NCBI GenBank assembly: GCA_036380925.1
Contig: DASVDW010000127.1
Span: forward strand, 1 to 37,984
Length of the DNA stretch: 37,984 nucleotides
Reading direction: 5' to 3'
Source: JAICLV01 sp036380925
GTDB lineage: Bacteria > Actinomycetota > Actinomycetes > Acidothermales > Acidothermaceae
The notes under the pieces were generated by a model that saw nothing but the letters and a program-made list of their open reading frames with translations, ran no database searches and had not been told where the DNA came from. Of the stretch, positions 31,994 through 37,984 are shown piece after piece. Each line of letters starts with the position of its first letter. Position 1 is the first letter of the stretch. The position numbers were made by a program, and so were the translations under genes.

Positions 31994-33034
31994 TCAATCC
32001 TGCGCTTGGCCGCTGGTGATGCGAGACAACACCAGCGCGAGAAGGATGATCGCGCCGTCGAGTGCTTGAATCCACACGGCTGAGACTCCGCCGAGTGTGA
32101 GCACGTCCTGAATCATGTACAGCAGCAGCACACCGGTGAACGCGCCGAACATCGTTCCCTTGCCGCCGTTAAGGCTGATTCCGCCGATGACGGCGGCAGC
32201 GAAGACCGTGAAGATGTAGCCGTTGCCTTGGTTGGCGGCCACCGACGCGAGCCGCCCGGTCAGCATCAGGCCGCCAAGCGCGGCGAGCGCGCTGCAGACG
32301 ATGAGCGTGATCCACAGCACTCGGTCGACGTTGATGCCGGCGGCACGAGCGGCGTTGGGGTTGCCGCCGATCGCGTAGAGCGATCGACCGGCGCGGGTGT
32401 AGCCGAGCACAAACATCGCGACACCGAACAGCGCGAGACACAGCCAAACCGCCACCGGCACGGTGAGCCAGTAGGTTTGGCCGATCCACAGCATCGACTT
32501 CGGCAGGTTGAAGAAGGTCTGGCCTTTCGAGATGCCGGTCAGCAGGCCGCGCAACACGATCAACATGCCGAGCGTCACGATGAAGCCGTTCAGGCGGTAC
32601 TTCACGATGAGCAGACCGTTGATCGCGCCGATCACCGCGCCGGCCGCCAAGGTGAGCGGAATTCCCGTCCACGACGGCAGATGCGAACCCAGGCCGATGG
32701 ACGCGGGAGCGCCCGGTAAGAGCAGCCATGCCGCAAGCCCTGGCGCCAAGCCGAACGTGGACTCCAGCGACAGGTCCATCCGGCCGGCGATCAAAACCAG
32801 CGCCTCGGCGAGCACGAGCACGCCGACCTCGGACATGGTTTGCAGAATCAGGATCAGGTTGCCCTTGTGCAAGAACACCGGGTTGACGGCATAGCCGAGA
32901 ATCGCAACCGCGATCACCGCTGGCACCAAAGCGAAGTCACGCAGCCTCGCGACGCGGATTCGGCGCGTCGTCGACGTCCGGGGAAGGGCGATCGGGACGT
33001 CGCTGTTCGTCGTTTCGGAGACGCTGTCAGTCAT
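31994..33034 (-). CDS. Sugar ABC permease, RbsC-like (CUT2)
   Basis: A 346-residue permease with about ten helices. The family segment GGNPNAARAAGI (about residues 223-234) is the conserved cytoplasmic loop; the end has GGISLNGGKGTMFGAF. ATG 33034 overlaps the ATPase stop by 8 bases; GTG 33043 is an alternative start. The N-terminus is polar for 30 residues. With the adjacent ATPase and binding protein it forms a complete ribose-type importer for the sugar degraded downstream. Confidence 0.92.
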   Translation of the reverse strand: MTDSVSETTNSDVPIALPRTSTTRRIRVARLRDFALVPAVIAVAILGYAVNPVFLHKGNLILILQTMSEVGVLVLAEALVLIAGRMDLSLESTFGLAPGLAAWLLLPGAPASIGLGSHLPSWTGIPLTLAAGAVIGAINGLLIVKYRLNGFIVTLGMLIVLRGLLTGISKGQTFFNLPKSMLWIGQTYWLTVPVAVWLCLALFGVAMFVLGYTRAGRSLYAIGGNPNAARAAGINVDRVLWITLIVCSALAALGGLMLTGRLASVAANQGNGYIFTVFAAAVIGGISLNGGKGTMFGAFTGVLLLYMIQDVLTLGGVSAVWIQALDGAIILLALVLSRITSGQAQD

Positions 33035-34571
33035 GGATCTCACGCACGCCCTCCATCGCGCTCACCAGCGCGTTGTCAGCCCAACCGGCTTGGAACTCCT
33101 CGACGATGTCTCCTCGGAACAGCGCCAGCACTCGGTCGCACACCCGGAGGTCGTCGAGTTCGTCGGACACCACCAGAACCGCCGTGCCACGGGCTCGCAT
33201 CTCGTCGACGACGCCGAGAAGCGTCTCCTTCGACCGCACGTCGACGCCGGCGGTGGGCGCGATGAGCACAAGCAGTTTCGGTTCGCTCGCCAGCGCCCGG
33301 CCCATCACGACCTTCTGCTGGTTGCCGCCGGACAGCGACGAAACCGGCAGATCAGGCCCAGACGTCTTCACCGACAGCGCGTCGATGAGCCGAAGCGCGA
33401 GCGCGTCGCGGCGCTTCGGCGAGAGCACGCCACGCTTGCCGATGCGCTCGGGCACGGTCATCGTCATGTTCTCGGCGACGCTCAGGCCGGGCACGTATCC
33501 CTGGTCGTGGCGGTCTTGTGGCACAAACCCGACCCCCTTGCGCAGCGCGTCGAAGACGTCGCCCGGCTTGGGGGCACGCCCATCGACGGCGACCGACCCG
33601 GCGATCGGCTTTCGCAGCCCGACAATCGTCTCGGCGATTTGGGTCTTGCCGCTGCCTCCGCCGCCGGCGAGACCGACGACCTCTCCGCGGCGCACCTGGA
33701 AGCTGACCGCGGGCGCGCCGTTCGCGGCGACTAGTTCGGAAACCTCAAGCAACACCGGCTCGCTGGTGTCGCGCGTCGAAGTCGGCCGCACCGCGGCCGT
33801 CGCCACCACCTCGCCGGTCATCGCGGCGACGAGCGCCGGTGTCGGCACCGCCGCCACGTCGTCCGTCAAGATGTGCCTCGCGTCGCGAAAGACCGTGACG
33901 CGCTGGCAGATCTCGTAGATCTCCTCCAAGTGATGGGAGATGAACAAGAAGGTCATTCCCTCGCGCTGCATGGCGCGGATTTGCCGGAACAGCCGGTTGA
34001 TCGCGGTCCGGTCGAGCTGTGCGGTCGGCTCGTCGAGGATGATGAAGCGCGCGTCGAAGGACAGCGCGCGGGCGATCTCCAGAAGCTGCCGCTGCTCGAC
34101 ATTGAGTTCGCGCGCAACCGCGTTGACGTCGATGGCCAGGTTCCAGGTCTGCAGCAGCGCGCGCGCCTGGTCGCGCATGCGGCGCCAGGAGATCGACGTC
34201 GCGTTCGCGTGTGGTTGCCGGTTCAGGTAGAGGTTTTCCGCGACGGTGAGGTTCGGGATGATCGTCGACTTCTGGTAGACGCAGGCGACCCGCTGCCGCC
34301 AACCGTCGCGGTCCGCCAAGCTGGGCGCGCGCTCTCCATTGAAGAACACCTCGCCGCTGTCGGGTGCCTGAAGACCGGTCAAGATGCTGACCAGAGTGGA
34401 TTTTCCGGCGCCGTTGCGGCCGACGAGCGCGTGCGTCTCGCCGGGCTGAATCACGATGCCCGCGTCGTGAAGCGCGACGGTGCTGCCGTATCGCTTCACG
34501 ATGCCGCGGGCCTCCACGACCGGGGTCTGGCGCGCGTCGCCGAGGGGCGCCTCGACGCTGGCGGCACTCAC
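33027..34571 (-). CDS. Sugar ABC ATPase with two nucleotide domains (RbsA-like)
   Basis: A 514-residue tandem ATPase. Domain 1 is complete: Walker A GRNGAGKST, a signature read as LNVEQRQLLE, Walker B FIILDEPTAQLD. Domain 2 has Walker A GGGGSGKTQ and signature LSGGNQQK, but its Walker B region is LLVLIAPTAGVDV: the usual Asp-Glu (LDEPT) is Ile-Ala, so ATP hydrolysis there is doubtful. A similar loss may be a subfamily trait; I recall comparable actinobacterial proteins. GTG at 34571 has GAGGAG 8 bases upstream. The long open frame upstream is the intercistronic hairpin region. Confidence 0.92.
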   Translation of the reverse strand: MSAASVEAPLGDARQTPVVEARGIVKRYGSTVALHDAGIVIQPGETHALVGRNGAGKSTLVSILTGLQAPDSGEVFFNGERAPSLADRDGWRQRVACVYQKSTIIPNLTVAENLYLNRQPHANATSISWRRMRDQARALLQTWNLAIDVNAVARELNVEQRQLLEIARALSFDARFIILDEPTAQLDRTAINRLFRQIRAMQREGMTFLFISHHLEEIYEICQRVTVFRDARHILTDDVAAVPTPALVAAMTGEVVATAAVRPTSTRDTSEPVLLEVSELVAANGAPAVSFQVRRGEVVGLAGGGGSGKTQIAETIVGLRKPIAGSVAVDGRAPKPGDVFDALRKGVGFVPQDRHDQGYVPGLSVAENMTMTVPERIGKRGVLSPKRRDALALRLIDALSVKTSGPDLPVSSLSGGNQQKVVMGRALASEPKLLVLIAPTAGVDVRSKETLLGVVDEMRARGTAVLVVSDELDDLRVCDRVLALFRGDIVEEFQAGWADNALVSAMEGVREIHD

Positions 34572-34606
34572 GAAACCAACTCCTCGGGGGTATTGAGATC
34601 CGGCAG

Positions 34607-34644
34607 CGCGGCTCGGCGACGACAGGACGCGCCGCCGAGCCGCG
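34607..34644 (-). terminator. Intercistronic hairpin between binding protein and ATPase genes
   Basis: CGCGGCTCGGCG (34607-34618) and CGCCGAGCCGCG (34633-34644) form a perfect 12-bp stem with a 14-base loop, directly after the binding-protein stop (34655). No T-run follows. This is a usual place for an attenuating or mRNA-protecting stem that gives more binding protein than ATPase and permease. Genes beyond it keep close spacing, so it is likely partial rather than a full terminator. Confidence 0.75.
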
Positions 34645-34654
34645 GAGCCGCTAG

Positions 34655-35800
34655 CTAGCCATTGCCCCACAGGGACGGGTCGGTCGGCTTGAGCGACGTG
34701 ATGCCGCCGTACGTTCCGCCGTCCGCGGTCACCAAGGGCGCCGAGAGCTGGTCCTCCAAGACACCTGGACGCACCTGGATGATGTTGCTGTCATGGTCGG
34801 TTGGGCCGGGGCTGAAGGTCTTGCCGTCGATCGCGGCCTTCAGGTAGTACAACCCGTAGTACGCGTAGAGGTCGGCCGGCTGCGACACCGTTGCGTCGAT
34901 CTGGCCAGCCTCAATGTCCTTGAGCTCCTGCGGGATGCCGTCGTTCGACACCACGAAGACGTGCTTCGGATCCGACGGCGGCACCAGCAGACCCTTTGAC
35001 TTGAGGTCTTGCAGCGTTCCCGCCAAGGCGAAGCTCGACTCCATGTAGACACCGCGGATGTCGCTGTCCTGCTCGAGCGCGGTCGCCAGCTGCGAGGCAG
35101 CGGTCGCGGCGTCCCACTTCGAGGGCTCGGCGTGAACCTTGATGCCTGGGAAGTTCTTCTTCATGCAGTCGGAGAAGGCCTCGGTGCGGTCTCGGCCGTT
35201 GATCGACGCGACGTCGCCTTCGAGCATGACGACGCTGTGCTTGCCGCCGAGTTTCGTGCCCAGGAACTGGCAGGCCTTCGTTCCGTACGCCTTGTTGTCG
35301 GCGCGCACGACCATGTAGACGTTGCCGCTGTCGGGCCGGGTGTCGATGCTGACCACCGGGATGTTCTTCGCGTTGAGCTGCTGCAACGTCGGGGCGATCG
35401 CCGCGGTGTCCTGCGGGGCCATCACAATGCCCTTCACACCCTCGCTGACGAGCGTCTGAACATTCGCCGCGAGCTTCGCGACGTCGTTTTGCGAGTTCGT
35501 CGTCTTCAGGGTGACGCCGGCCTTCTGCGCCATCTGCGGTTCATAGCGGATGTAGGCGTTCCAGAAGTCGGTGTCGGAGCGGGGGTAGTCGCTGCCGACC
35601 AGCGGCGCCGACCCACCGCCACCGCCGGCGGCACTGCTGGACGCGGCCGGTGGGGTGGACGCTTGCCCGCTCGACGTGGCTTGCGCCGTCGTCGCCCCTC
35701 CGCCAGTGAGGGGTGCGGCGGCCGGGCTCTTCGAGCTACTGCACGCGGCGAGGAGGCTTCCAGCCACCACCGCGCCTACTACCAACGTCTTTCTATGCAC
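34655..35800 (-). CDS. Ribose-type sugar-binding lipoprotein (CUT2)
   Basis: A 381-residue periplasmic-binding protein of type Peripla_BP_4. The signal peptide ends in the lipobox SLLAAC (Cys20). A Ser/Ala/Gly-rich linker (about 21-70) precedes a two-domain fold with motifs VQTLVSEGVKGIVMAP and VVSIDTRPDSGNVYM. GTG 35800 has GGGAG 7 bases upstream. It heads the long minus-strand catabolic operon and sits opposite the second gntR gene. The binding-site residues do not let me name the sugar; the enzymes point to L-fucose or a relative. Confidence 0.92.
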   Translation of the reverse strand: MHRKTLVVGAVVAGSLLAACSSSKSPAAAPLTGGGATTAQATSSGQASTPPAASSSAAGGGGGSAPLVGSDYPRSDTDFWNAYIRYEPQMAQKAGVTLKTTNSQNDVAKLAANVQTLVSEGVKGIVMAPQDTAAIAPTLQQLNAKNIPVVSIDTRPDSGNVYMVVRADNKAYGTKACQFLGTKLGGKHSVVMLEGDVASINGRDRTEAFSDCMKKNFPGIKVHAEPSKWDAATAASQLATALEQDSDIRGVYMESSFALAGTLQDLKSKGLLVPPSDPKHVFVVSNDGIPQELKDIEAGQIDATVSQPADLYAYYGLYYLKAAIDGKTFSPGPTDHDSNIIQVRPGVLEDQLSAPLVTADGGTYGGITSLKPTDPSLWGNG

Positions 35801-35961
35801 AGTTGGTCTCCCATCGCCTGACTTGGTTGGGGGCTGACGACGCTTGCGGTCTGGGCCGGCACGACCCAGCCGCCGTTGTGCGGCACCCCAGTCCCGCGAC
35901 CGGCCGAGGCGACCGGCGCACCCGCGCGGGTGGCGCCGTCAGCCGCGCCCCGGCTGCCGCG

Positions 35962-35994
35962 GAGACATAGGATGTTTCGAGACATGGGATGTTT
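35962..35994. promoter_or_regulatory. Two tandem GntR-type operators, unit 2
   Basis: GAGACATAGGATGTTT (35962-35977) and GAGACATGGGATGTTT (35979-35994) are 15 of 16 identical, 17 bp apart. Each has the dyad ACAT-nnn-ATGT with the 3-base centre usual for FadR-type regulators. They lie at and just downstream of the predicted -10 of the catabolic operon. The likely binder is the gntR product encoded at 36153. The core differs from the CATAT-nnn-ATATG of unit 1, so each unit seems to answer to its own regulator. Confidence 0.72.
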
Positions 35995-36020
35995 GTAGCC
36001 CTCGCGGCCTGGCTTGGCAA
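35992..36020 (-). promoter_or_regulatory. Candidate promoter of unit 2 catabolic operon
   Basis: On the minus strand TTGCCA (36020-36015) is followed by a 17-base spacer and TACAAA (35997-35992). The first operator repeat overlaps the -10 and the second covers the start of transcription, a layout for repression. The -10 lacks the final T of the usual TAnnnT, so the assignment is tentative. Confidence 0.45.
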
Positions 36021-36123
36021 CGCTTCGCCGTGTAACGGGAGCGTAACGATCCAGGGTTCTTGCCAGAAAGAGCGGATGATTGAGAGGCTTTCCTAGATCC
36101 ATCGGGCTCCTCGAGTCATCCAC

Positions 36124-36146
36124 GCAGGACGGTTGGCAGGACGGTT
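36124..36146 (+). repeat. 11-base direct repeat before gntR
   Basis: GCAGGACGGTT occurs at 36124-36134 and again at 36136-36146, 12 bases apart, just before the gntR start (36153). The second copy runs into the AGGGG that serves as a poor ribosome site. It may be a replication-slip duplication or a binding element; no dyad is visible. Confidence 0.6.
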
Positions 36147-36152
36147 AGGGGT

Positions 36153-36875
36153 ATGGCGCTACCTGACGAGGCGATCGCGACGATCCGGTCGCTGATCCAA
36201 TCTGGCGAGCTGAAGCCGGGCACCCGGTTGCCGCCAGAGCAGCAGCTCGCCGCGCGGCTCGGGCTGTCGCGCAACTCGATGCGGGAGGCGGTCCGCGCGC
36301 TGGAGTCCGCGCGGGTGCTGGACGTGCGACGCGGCGACGGCACCTACGTGACCAGCCTGGCCCCCGCCCTGCTGCTCGAGGGTCTCGGCTTTGCCATCGA
36401 CCTGCTGCAAGACACCAGCCTGCTCGAGGTGGTGGAGGTGCGGCGGATGCTCGAACCGGTCGCGACCGGCGCCGCCGCCGCCCGCATCACCGACGAGGCG
36501 CTGGCCGAACTGCACGGGATTCTCGACAAGATGTACGCGACGCAAGACGTCAGCGAGCAGATGGTCCACTACGACATCCTGTTTCACCGCACGGTGATCG
36601 CGGCCAACGGCAACGAGACGTTGTCGTCGGTCATCGAGGCCCTGTCGAGCAAGACGTTGCGCGCCCGGGTTTGGCGGGGCGTGCTCGACGCCGGCGCGGC
36701 GACCCGAACTTTGGCCGAGCACCAGGCGATTTACGACGCGCTCGCCGCTCGCGACGCCGCGCTCGCGCACAGTGCCGCGCTGCTGCACATCAACACGTCC
36801 GAGAGTTGGTTGCGGAAGATCCTGAAGGAGAAGCCGACTGAGCAGCGCGGCCGAGTCTCGAACCCCATCGGCTAG
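36153..36875 (+). CDS. FadR-subfamily GntR regulator, unit 2
   Basis: A 240-residue repressor. The winged helix (about 1-65) has MALPDEAIATIRSLI, LAARLGLSRNSMREAVRALESARVL and RRGDGTYV; the FCD ligand domain follows with DILFHRTVIAANGN and EHQAIYDAL carrying the candidate metal-binding His residues. ATG 36153 gives the standard N-terminus of the subfamily, though the ribosome site (AGGGG, one base away) is badly spaced. It is divergent from the catabolic operon and closely followed (21 bases) by an aldo/keto reductase gene, likely co-transcribed. It likely senses a sugar acid or lactone of the pathway. Confidence 0.88.
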   Translation: MALPDEAIATIRSLIQSGELKPGTRLPPEQQLAARLGLSRNSMREAVRALESARVLDVRRGDGTYVTSLAPALLLEGLGFAIDLLQDTSLLEVVEVRRMLEPVATGAAAARITDEALAELHGILDKMYATQDVSEQMVHYDILFHRTVIAANGNETLSSVIEALSSKTLRARVWRGVLDAGAATRTLAEHQAIYDALAARDAALAHSAALLHINTSESWLRKILKEKPTEQRGRVSNPIG

Positions 36876-36896
36876 CCGAGGGGACGCGACGCGACG

Positions 36897-37919
36897 GTGA
36901 TGGGCTCGCAGCCGGCCGGCAGCGGTGTGGCGCTCGACAAGGTGCCGCTCGGGCGGGCAGGCGTCGAAGTCAGCCGCATGGGATTCGGCGGGGCGCCGAT
37001 CGGCGGCCTGTTTCGAGCGGTCGACGACGACGCCGCGCGCCGCGCGCTCGCGGCGGCCTGGGATTGCGGAATCCGTTACTTCGACACCGCGCCGCATTAC
37101 GGCGCCGGCCGATCCGAGCGGCGCGTCGGTGAGTTTCTCCGTGCTCGCCCGCGCGACCAGTGGGCGATCTCGACGAAGGTCGGCCGCCTGATCGAAGCCG
37201 CGCGACCCGGAGCCGCCGAGGATTTCGGCTTCGTCGACGAGCAACCGACGACGAGGGTCTTCGATTTCAGCGAGTCCGGTGTGCGACGGTCCCTCGAGAC
37301 AAGCCTCGAGCGGCTCGGCGTCGAACGCGTCGACGTCGCGTTGTTGCACGACCCCGACGAGCACTTGGACGACGCGATAGCGCACGCCTGGCCAGCCCTC
37401 ACGAAGCTGCGCGAGGAGGGCGTCGTCCGCAGCGTCGGCGCCGGCATGAACCAGACCCCTGCGCTGACCCGGCTGGTGCAAGAGACCGACATCGACGTCG
37501 TCCTGCTCGCGGGCCGCTACACGTTGCTCGACCAGGGCGCCCTCGACGACTTGTTCCCCGCCTGCTCGCGACGGGCCACGTCCGTCGTCGTCGGAGGGGT
37601 GTTTAACAGCGGAATCCTGGCCGACCCGTTCAACCAGACCCTGTTCGACTACCAGCCCGCCTCGCCGCGGATCCGGGCGCGGGCGCTGCGCATCGCGCAG
37701 GTGTGCGCCGACCACGGCGTTCCCATCGCGGCTGCCGCGTTGCAGTTCCCGCTGGCGCATCCGACGGTCACCAGCATCGTCGTGGGCGCCCGGTCGCCCG
37801 CCGAGGTGCGCGAAAACTGCGAGCTGCTGAACACGCCGATCCCAAGCGAGCTTTGGACCCGCTTGCGGGCCGCCTCGCTGCTGCGACCCGACGCGCCGGT
37901 TCCCGGGGATCGCGACTGA
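36897..37919 (+). CDS. Second aldo/keto reductase (D-threo-aldose dehydrogenase-like)
   Basis: A 340-residue AKR. Catalytic residues: Asp and Tyr in YFDTAPHYG (about 61-69), Lys in ISTKVGRL and His in LLHDPDEH; near the end IVVGARSPAEVREN binds the cofactor. It differs from the AKR at 31025 in sequence, so it is not a recent copy, but both belong to the aldose/fucose dehydrogenase type. GTG 36897 or ATG 36900 may start it; GAGGGGA lies 12-15 bases upstream. It converges on the partial enolase gene with 11 bases between stops. Confidence 0.87.
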   Translation: MMGSQPAGSGVALDKVPLGRAGVEVSRMGFGGAPIGGLFRAVDDDAARRALAAAWDCGIRYFDTAPHYGAGRSERRVGEFLRARPRDQWAISTKVGRLIEAARPGAAEDFGFVDEQPTTRVFDFSESGVRRSLETSLERLGVERVDVALLHDPDEHLDDAIAHAWPALTKLREEGVVRSVGAGMNQTPALTRLVQETDIDVVLLAGRYTLLDQGALDDLFPACSRRATSVVVGGVFNSGILADPFNQTLFDYQPASPRIRARALRIAQVCADHGVPIAAAALQFPLAHPTVTSIVVGARSPAEVRENCELLNTPIPSELWTRLRAASLLRPDAPVPGDRD

Positions 37920-37930
37920 CCGCCGCGCGG

Positions 37931-37984
37931 TCACTGGTCGAGCGGACTGTCGTCTTCGGGGGTGATTCGCAGCGCCGCGCGAGA
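37931..37984 (-). CDS. 3' end of second enolase-superfamily gene, cut by window edge
   Basis: Reading the minus strand from the edge gives SRAALRITPEDDSPLDQ and a TGA at 37931-37933. The enolase-family protein at 21022 ends PARAGLRLTPEDDSPLER, so 10 or more of 16 positions are the same. This is thus the C-terminus of a paralogue. The place, facing an aldo/keto reductase that follows a gntR gene, mirrors the gntR-enolase arrangement at 20242-22176. Only 17 codons are visible, so the active site and function of this copy cannot be judged. Confidence 0.7.
   Translation of the reverse strand, partial: SRAALRITPEDDSPLDQ

Larger units (their letters stand above)
35801..36152. other. Divergent control region of unit 2
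   Basis: 352 bases without a gene between the binding-protein gene (minus) and the gntR gene (plus). It holds a minus-strand promoter (35992-36020), two tandem operator dyads (35962-35994), and an 11-base direct repeat before the gntR start. The leader of the binding-protein transcript would be about 180 bases long and shows no fold that I recognise as a riboswitch. I see no open frame with family features. Confidence 0.6.

Noticed and set aside
36159..37934. Long minus-strand open frame of 591 codons opposite gntR and the aldo/keto reductase
   Set aside because: It is antisense to two well-supported genes and its Arg/Gly/Val-rich translation has no recognisable motif; such frames are usual in GC-rich DNA.

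Overview
The window comes from a high-GC actinomycete. The evidence is GC-rich third codon positions, frequent GTG and TTG starts, operons joined by ATGA or GTGA overlaps, and a set of genes for decaprenyl-phosphoryl-arabinose (DprE1, DprE2, UbiA) as in arabinan-walled Mycobacteriales and relatives. I cannot name the genus. I see no tRNA, rRNA, transposase, phage gene or CRISPR array. All identifications come from reading translated sequence and recalling families; no search was run.

Left part (1-14.6 kb) is a row of housekeeping and stress modules. A 5'-truncated small protein opens the window. A fluoride module follows (FluC, DUF190, FluC on the minus strand, with a second DUF190 gene divergent). 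Next is a minus-strand arabinan-precursor operon: phosphodiester-glycosidase-like membrane protein, UbiA, DprE1, DprE2. A three-gene b6-like cytochrome b operon comes next, then a LPG-synthase-like membrane protein. A persulfide/sulfur operon follows (38-aa Cys-rich protein, MBL-rhodanese fusion, rhodanese, TauE exporter), headed by a CsoR/CstR-like operator. A divergent pair, cation diffusion facilitator and MFS transporter, closes this part.

Centre (14.6-20.05 kb) is a plus-strand five-gene operon joined by overlapping stops and starts: acetyl-CoA-synthetase-like ligase, 2-oxoacid dehydrogenase E1 alpha, E1 beta, an E2 with one lipoyl and two subunit-binding domains, and a free acyl carrier protein. 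A 44-bp hairpin ends it. Boxes of the form GGGACY-nnn-GGMCS, resembling the DosR/DevR hypoxia box, lie upstream of this operon, of the cytochrome operon and in the fluoride promoter region. They are the main hint that these modules may share a control.

Right part (20.1-38 kb) is a sugar-catabolic region with two parallel units, each with its own FadR-type GntR regulator and its own operator type. Unit 1 has a GntR gene, an enolase-superfamily enzyme lacking the usual His-Asp dyad, two CUT1 permeases and their lipoprotein binding protein. Unit 2 is one long minus-strand operon from a ribose-type binding protein (35800) down to 25889: ABC ATPase, permease, aldo/keto reductase, L-fuconate-dehydratase-like enolase, mutarotase, zinc alcohol dehydrogenase, SDR, KDPG-aldolase-like protein and a COG3618 lactonase. 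Together these spell a non-phosphorylative L-fucose (or related 6-deoxy/galacto sugar) route: sugar to lactone to acid to 2-keto-3-deoxy acid to cleavage. A divergent GntR gene and a second aldo/keto reductase lie beyond it. The last 54 bases are the 3' end of a second enolase-superfamily gene whose C-terminus matches the unit 1 enzyme.

The points most worth a second look are the shared GGGAC boxes, the dehydrogenase operon with its own carrier protein, the dyad-less enolase and its edge paralogue, the two GntR/operator pairs, and DprE1 with Ala in place of the benzothiazinone-target Cys.
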